Positions 59,129 to 64,000 of a stretch of DNA of 64,000 nt are shown here, piece by piece. Within the stretch, counting starts at the first letter, position 1; each line of letters begins with the position of its first letter. Under the pieces are notes generated by a model that was given only the letters and a program-made list of their open reading frames with translations, did no database searches and was not told the DNA's origin. The stretch spans positions 1 to 64,000 of the forward strand of contig JAQUVW010000005.1 in the NCBI GenBank assembly GCA_028693235.1, read 5' to 3'. The position numbers were made by a program, and so were the translations under genes. This DNA is from Candidatus Gastranaerophilales bacterium. GTDB taxonomy: Bacteria; Cyanobacteriota; Vampirovibrionia; Gastranaerophilales; Gastranaerophilaceae.

Positions 59129-59638
59129 ATGATAAATGAAAAATTAGAAAAAGCTATCAATGAACAAATAAATGCTGAATATTATTCTGAATATTTGTAT
59201 TTGGCTATGAAAGGCTTTTTTAAAGAATTGAATTTGCCAGGTTTCGTAAATTGGTTTGATGTCCAAGTTCAAGAAGAACACGCACATGCGACAGGCATGT
59301 ACGATTATTTGTATGAACGTGGCGGAAAAGTTGATTTGCTAAAAATAGATGCACCTAAAGTGGAAGGAAATTGTCCGCTTACTATTTTTGAACATGTTTT
59401 AAGACATGAAGAACTTGTTACTTCAAAGATTAACGCTCTTGTTGATGTCGCAGAAGAAGTGAAAGACAGAGCCGCTCTATCTTTATTGGATTGGTATGTC
59501 AAAGAACAAGTTGAAGAAGAAGCTAATGTTACAAACGTTTTAAGAACCTTGAGATTTATAGGCGATGACAAAAAAGCATTGTTAATGTTGGATAAAGATT
59601 TGGGTGCAAGAGTATTTAATCCGCCAGTAATCGGCTAG
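59129..59638 (+). CDS. Ferritin
   Basis: 169 residues from the ATG at 59129 (AGAAGG upstream). The ferroxidase ligands are in place: E near residue 17 (AEYYSEYLYLAM), the E-x-x-H pair in QVQEEHAHATGMYDYL near 50, and EEEANVTNVL near 130. This is a prokaryotic non-haem ferritin that stores iron in a 24-mer. It follows the TSCPD gene by 32 bases and ends in a terminator. Confidence 0.92.
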   Translation: MINEKLEKAINEQINAEYYSEYLYLAMKGFFKELNLPGFVNWFDVQVQEEHAHATGMYDYLYERGGKVDLLKIDAPKVEGNCPLTIFEHVLRHEELVTSKINALVDVAEEVKDRAALSLLDWYVKEQVEEEANVTNVLRTLRFIGDDKKALLMLDKDLGARVFNPPVIG

Positions 59639-59660
59639 TTAATAATAAATAAAATATATA

Positions 59661-59696
59661 AAAACGGTATTCATTTTTTGAGTACCGTTTTTGTTT
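59661..59696 (+). terminator. Ferritin operon terminator
   Basis: AAAACGGTA and TACCGTTTT form a 9-bp stem followed by TTGTTTT. It is 22 bases after the ferritin stop and is nearly symmetric, so it may also stop the minus-strand tRNA transcript. Confidence 0.8.
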
Positions 59697-59711
59697 TAAG
59701 TTAAATTTAAT

Positions 59712-59783
59712 AGCGGGAGACGAGACTCGAACTCGCGACATTTTCCTTGGGAAGGAAACATTCTACCACTGAATTACTCCCGC
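59712..59783 (-). tRNA. tRNA-Gly (CCC)
   Basis: The minus strand folds with acceptor GCGGGAG/CTCCCGC, an anticodon stem TTTCC/GGAAA around TTCCCAA, giving CCC, and a GTTCGAGTC T-loop. No CCA is encoded. It neighbours tRNA-Met on the same strand. Confidence 0.93.
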
Positions 59784-59866
59784 AATTCTTATATTATTAT
59801 TTTGTACATCAATGCTATAAAAATAGCAAGTACAAGAAAAGGTTTTTCTTTTATAGGCACAAAAAA

Positions 59867-59940
59867 TAGCAAGGGAGAGGCTCGAACTCTCGACCTCACG
59901 GGTATGAGCCGTGCGCTCTGACCAACTGAGCTACCTTGCC
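59867..59940 (-). tRNA. tRNA-Met (CAT), elongator type
   Basis: The minus strand has acceptor GGCAAGG with CCTTGCT, D-loop AGTTGGTCAGAG, anticodon stem CACGG/CCGTG around CTCATAC with CAT, and a standard T-arm. It lacks the three G-C pairs of initiator tRNA at the anticodon stem base. A CAT anticodon could also be modified to tRNA-Ile2, which cannot be excluded. Confidence 0.88.
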
Positions 59941-60124
59941 ATTATAGTCATATTTTGTGGTGTTGGGCTTAGTGAACCACCGTTTCCACAAGCTAATTAT
60001 CAGATAAACTATCAAAAAATGCAAGTTTTATTTTTTGGGTTAAACAAAAAATATTTAGACATAACTTTATAGACAATTTTAATTATCAAGCTAAAATGAT
60101 ACTATGAAGAAAAGAGGATTTAGA

Positions 60125-62740
60125 ATGAAAAAAATATTTATAACTTTTATAGTGTTGTTTTTCGGTTTAGCTGGTTTTGCTGCCGATTACAATACGTATA
60201 AACTTGAAAACGGTCAAACAGTTATTATTAAAGAAGTCCATGACAACCCGATGGTGATTATTGACACTTGGATAAATACAGGCTCTGTAAACGAAACTGA
60301 CAAAAATACAGGTGTTGCACACTTTTTGGAACATTTGTTCTTTAAGGGCACTTTAAAACATCCAGCTAAAGATTTTGATAGAATTCTTGAGTCTAAAGGT
60401 GCAATTACAAATGCGGCTACAAGCAAGGATTTTACTCATTATTATATTTTAATTCCTTCAAAATACTTTAACCTCGCTATGGATTTGCATTCTGATATGC
60501 TTTTAAATCCGTTGATTCCGAGAAAAGAACTTGAAAAAGAAAGAAAAGTTGTATTAGAAGAAATTTCTAAAAACAATGATAATCCTACGACAGTTATGTA
60601 TAACAAAATGAATGACGCAATGTATAAAATACATCCTTACAAGCGTGAAGTTATTGGGACAAGAAATGTAATCGAAACTATTCCTCGTGAAGATATTATG
60701 GAGTTTTACAATAAATGGTATGTCCCATCTAATATGACCACTGTTATTGTCGGGGATGTCGATAGCGAAAAAGCTTTAAATTCTGTTAAAAAATATTTCG
60801 TAAAAGAAGGAAATGTCGCTCAAAAAGCCCCTAAAGCTATTTATAAAATGGATAAGAAACCTTCTCGACCTGTTGAAATAACAACTCCTTTTAAAGTGGA
60901 AACAGCATATATGGTTCTCGGGTTTAAAGGGTGCCAAAATGCAAAAAGTAAAGATTCTTATTCGCTTGATTTGTTAGCAACTATTTTGGGTGATGGCAAA
61001 ACTTCAAGATTATATAAAACCTTAAAAGAACAAAAACAGCTTGTATATTCAATAGGTTCGGGACATTCTTCTTATAAACAAGATTCTACTTTTTATGTTA
61101 CTGCTAATTTTGCACCTGAAAATGCGGATAAAATAAAAGATTCAACTTTGGCTGAGATTAATAAAATTAAGCTCAAAGGAGTTGACGAAGAAGAACTTGA
61201 AAAAGCAAAAAAAATTGTTGAAAGAGATACCTATTATTCTAGAGAATCAATCTCCAATATCGCTAATGAAATAGGCTATACAATGATTTTGACCGGTGAT
61301 TCGGATTATTATGCTAACTATTTGAACAATATGAAAAAAGTCACTGTTCAAGATGTTCAAAATGCAGCAAAACAATACCTTGATACAAATTCTATGGTCG
61401 AGTCGGTTATTATGCCGGAAAATGTTAAATTGGCTGACAAAAAAGACTCTACTAAAAAGGATTATTCTGCAAAAGTTATTTCGCAAAACGGTAATATTAT
61501 CAAATATGAGCTTCAAAATGGAGCTGATTTGATTATTAATCATAACAAATCTAATGATATTGTTGCGATGGATATTTCTGTAAAGGGCGGTAATTTTACG
61601 GAAAAAATTAAAGGCTTAGGCACAGTTACCGCCGACGCTATGCTAAAAGGAACTCAAAAATATACAACTCAAGAATTAGCTTTAATGCTCGAAGAAACCG
61701 GAGTCCGAATTGTCCCACAGGCAAAAGCTGATACGTTTTCAATAGGGGTTAAATATACAGCAAATGAACGTGATACGGCATTTGATTTGCTGAATGAGGT
61801 TTTGAATAATGCAAATCTTGACGCTTATGATATCGAAAAAGTTAAAAAAGACAAAATGGATAATATAAAAAAGACACGTGATAACCCGACGAGCGTTGTC
61901 TTTGAAGAATTTAAAACAGCTATGTGGGATGGCACTGCCTACGGAAATTCGGGAAAAGTATTGGAAAAAACTATTCCTTCAATTAAACAAAATGATGTAA
62001 AAGTTTTTTATGACGGTTTGTTTAGTCCCAAAAATATAGTTATTTCAGTAAATGGAAATGTTGACGATAAGACATTAATTAATTATTTTTCACAACTTTT
62101 CAGCACGAAACAAAATGCACACAAAGTTGTTTTAGCAAACTATTCATCACAATTTACCCCAAAAAATCAAAATTTATTGGTTAAGACTCCGAAAGATACC
62201 CAAACTGCTTGGATTGTTATAGGCTGGAGGGTCAATGGTGTTCTCAATAAAAAAGATTGGGCTACTCTGCAGGTTATTGATTCTTTGCTGGGTGGAGGGA
62301 TGAGCTCTCGCTTGTTTACAGAGCTTCGGGACCAAGAGGGACTTGCTTATCAGGTCGGGTCTACTTATGCTCCCAATTTCAATAAGGGTGCTTTTGCTGT
62401 TTACATCGGCACAAACCCTAAAACTGCAATTGTCGCCAGAGATGGCTTGATGAGTGAAATTACTAAGCTTAAAAAAGAGTTTGTTGGTGACAAAGAGCTT
62501 ACTCAAGCAAAAGATAAACTTTTGGGGAATTATGTTCTTTCTTTAGAAACAAATATGGACAAAGCCTCTACAATAGGTTGGTTTGAGGTTTCAGACAGAG
62601 GCTATATGTTCATGAATGAATTTCCAAAATTAATCGAAAGCGTAACGGTTCAGGATATTATTTCAACAGCAAATAAATATTTCTCAGAGCCATACGTGAT
62701 GAGCGTTGTAGGACCAAAGGCGGTTGTTGATAAATTCTAA
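60125..62740 (+). CDS. M16-family zinc peptidase, two-domain
   Basis: About 871 residues from the ATG at 60125 (AGAGGA upstream), with a signal peptide ending LAGFAADY. The active half has AHFLEHLFFKGT near residue 68 (HxxEH) and a downstream glutamate near 145 (EKERKVVLEE). The second half repeats the fold without the zinc motif and has the R-Y-like pair region (GGGMSSRLFTELRDQEGLAY). It cleaves peptides in the periplasm. It is monocistronic, upstream of a convergent glycosyltransferase. Confidence 0.92.
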   Translation: MKKIFITFIVLFFGLAGFAADYNTYKLENGQTVIIKEVHDNPMVIIDTWINTGSVNETDKNTGVAHFLEHLFFKGTLKHPAKDFDRILESKGAITNAATSKDFTHYYILIPSKYFNLAMDLHSDMLLNPLIPRKELEKERKVVLEEISKNNDNPTTVMYNKMNDAMYKIHPYKREVIGTRNVIETIPREDIMEFYNKWYVPSNMTTVIVGDVDSEKALNSVKKYFVKEGNVAQKAPKAIYKMDKKPSRPVEITTPFKVETAYMVLGFKGCQNAKSKDSYSLDLLATILGDGKTSRLYKTLKEQKQLVYSIGSGHSSYKQDSTFYVTANFAPENADKIKDSTLAEINKIKLKGVDEEELEKAKKIVERDTYYSRESISNIANEIGYTMILTGDSDYYANYLNNMKKVTVQDVQNAAKQYLDTNSMVESVIMPENVKLADKKDSTKKDYSAKVISQNGNIIKYELQNGADLIINHNKSNDIVAMDISVKGGNFTEKIKGLGTVTADAMLKGTQKYTTQELALMLEETGVRIVPQAKADTFSIGVKYTANERDTAFDLLNEVLNNANLDAYDIEKVKKDKMDNIKKTRDNPTSVVFEEFKTAMWDGTAYGNSGKVLEKTIPSIKQNDVKVFYDGLFSPKNIVISVNGNVDDKTLINYFSQLFSTKQNAHKVVLANYSSQFTPKNQNLLVKTPKDTQTAWIVIGWRVNGVLNKKDWATLQVIDSLLGGGMSSRLFTELRDQEGLAYQVGSTYAPNFNKGAFAVYIGTNPKTAIVARDGLMSEITKLKKEFVGDKELTQAKDKLLGNYVLSLETNMDKASTIGWFEVSDRGYMFMNEFPKLIESVTVQDIISTANKYFSEPYVMSVVGPKAVVDKF

Positions 62741-62824
62741 AATGTAAAAATCAGGTGTAAATTATTTGCTTTCATTTCGAGAATAAAATATTTAGCAGAA
62801 TTAAACTCTTAACGAAATCAGGTT

Positions 62825-63937
62825 CTAAACTAAAGATTCTTGCTTCAAATGAGAGGTGAGAATCTTTTTTAAATCTTCGCTATGGCGTTCCATGTTGAAA
62901 TTTTTAGCTGTTAAATAAGCAAATTCGGAAATCTCATCAAGATTATTGCAGGCAAGAACTTCTTTCATCGTTTCAGATAAATTTTTAACCGGCTTGGTTT
63001 CATAATCGAAAATCCAGCTGTTGGCGTTGTGTGCGATTATATCGACAGCCCCGCATCTTGATGATGCAATGACAGGACGCCCTGATGCCATTGCTTCAAG
63101 TATTACAAGCCCGAAAGTTTCTTCTCTGGAAGGGCATACAAGACAATCGATAGAGGTATAAAAATCGCTCATATCAGGTTGGAAATCTAAAAATTCAACT
63201 TTATTTTGCAATCCTAACAAGAATAATAATATTTTAAAAAATGGTGTTTTTTTATGATTAGGGTAAATGATTTTAGCCTTAAAGTCTTTATGAGTTTTGT
63301 TTAATTTATGTAAGGCTTCTAAAAAAGTATAGCCGCCTTTAAGGGCAAAAGTAGTTGCACTCATTCCGAAAGTAAAGGTTTTATTTTCCGCTTTTTTATA
63401 TGGTTTAAATTCTTTTAAACAGGGGTATAAGACGTCAACATTTTCGAAAGGCATTTTGCAGTAGTTTACAAAATCACGTTTAGCAATCGAGGAATTTGCG
63501 ATTAGAAAATTATAATCATTAAATTCTTCTTGAACTTCTTCAATTCTTTCTTTGTTCATCAATCTGCTTCTTGAAAATATTTTTTTAAAAAACATTTCAA
63601 AAGGTGTTCTGACGACAAATTCTCTATATATTTTGGAGTGGGAATGTCTTAGGAAGAAGGTTTTATATTCATCAGATTTGAAAAAGCTCTCTGTCCAATC
63701 CCAAACAAATGAGTAGCCTTTATCTTCGAAAAAAGAGCTAGTTACATTTATGTCTTCAAGTTTAATAACATTTATGTCAAAGAATTTATCCAAGTCGCTA
63801 CTCTTGCAATAAAGGTCGACTTGAAAATTTTTGGTTAAATTTTCAATAAAATTCACAGCGTAGGAAGTCGCCCCACGCCCTGTGTTGTCGCCATGGTTTA
63901 AACCGTCTAAAAGAATTGCGATTTTTATGTTTTTCAT
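62825..63937 (-). CDS. GT4-type glycosyltransferase
   Basis: About 370 residues from the ATG at 63937 (MKNIKIAILLDGL); an ATG at 63967 is possible and neither has a clear ribosome binding site. The N-terminal Rossmann half has NTGRGATSYAVNFIENL (acceptor-side). The C-terminal half has PSREETFGLVILEAMASGRP near residue 280, the E-x7-E donor-binding motif of GT-B enzymes, then VIASSRCGAVDII. It transfers a sugar from a nucleotide donor in surface polysaccharide or glycolipid synthesis. Confidence 0.88.
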   Translation of the reverse strand: MKNIKIAILLDGLNHGDNTGRGATSYAVNFIENLTKNFQVDLYCKSSDLDKFFDINVIKLEDINVTSSFFEDKGYSFVWDWTESFFKSDEYKTFFLRHSHSKIYREFVVRTPFEMFFKKIFSRSRLMNKERIEEVQEEFNDYNFLIANSSIAKRDFVNYCKMPFENVDVLYPCLKEFKPYKKAENKTFTFGMSATTFALKGGYTFLEALHKLNKTHKDFKAKIIYPNHKKTPFFKILLFLLGLQNKVEFLDFQPDMSDFYTSIDCLVCPSREETFGLVILEAMASGRPVIASSRCGAVDIIAHNANSWIFDYETKPVKNLSETMKEVLACNNLDEISEFAYLTAKNFNMERHSEDLKKILTSHLKQESLV

Positions 63938-64000
63938 AAAATTAATGTTAGCACATTTTAACGACATTGAGCAATATTTTGAGAAAATACATCTTAAAAA

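Overview
This AT-rich window looks like a piece of a gut Gastranaerophilales/Melainabacteria-type chromosome carrying an integrated podovirus. The host call is an inference. It rests on an S-layer-homology (SLH) envelope protein, a membrane protein with the NKTFKG-type N-terminal and internal motifs I associate with that lineage, two-subunit-type glycyl-tRNA synthetase (glyS), and low-GC codon use. No rRNA is present to confirm it.

Left host arm (1-10004): a truncated gene, a secreted protein, a PAP2-family phosphatase, and a chaperone-usher fimbrial operon on the minus strand (secreted subunit or adhesin, PapD-like chaperone, two pilin-like proteins, usher). Two divergent secreted-protein genes follow; the second is split by a one-base frame change in a run of seven A.

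Prophage (10005-51505, about 41.5 kb): bounded by a 46-bp direct repeat with one mismatch. The right copy overlaps the 3' end of a tRNA-Asp gene, and a large serine recombinase reads straight into it. Late genes run on the minus strand from 37.5 kb down to 10.2 kb: terminase, portal, Bbp19-like protein, scaffold, capsid, Bbp16-like protein, tail adaptor and nozzle, ejection proteins (including a 2714-residue polyvalent protein with ADP-ribosyltransferase-like, nucleotidyltransferase and metallopeptidase motifs), a T7-like tail fibre, a diversity-generating retroelement (DGR), then lysis genes and a terminator. In the DGR, the variable repeat ending the fibre gene differs from the template repeat at 17 of 116 positions, and all 17 are adenines in the template. 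The reverse transcriptase N-terminus lies in another frame.

A 710-bp gene-free region (37963-38672) holds an operator-like half site, a pentamer repeat and a striking array of 20 TGCA tetramers, and is a candidate replication or partition site. Next come a Cro/CI-like repressor with an 11-bp inverted-repeat operator, and a rightward early operon of small genes: a replication-organiser-like protein, two DNA methyltransferases, an OB-fold-like protein, ASCH, HAD and YopX proteins, and many zinc-ribbon proteins. Inside this operon, at 44766-44827, is a sequence that satisfies every core and stem requirement of a type II hammerhead ribozyme.

Right host arm (51506-64000): tRNA-Asp, glyS, a PDZ protein, a HEAT-repeat protein, the SLH protein, the TFKG membrane protein, pnuC, a TSCPD protein, ferritin, tRNA-Gly, tRNA-Met, an M16 peptidase and a glycosyltransferase.

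Four genes show apparent single-base frame changes in or beside short A/T runs. They may be real, programmed, or uncorrected sequencing indels.
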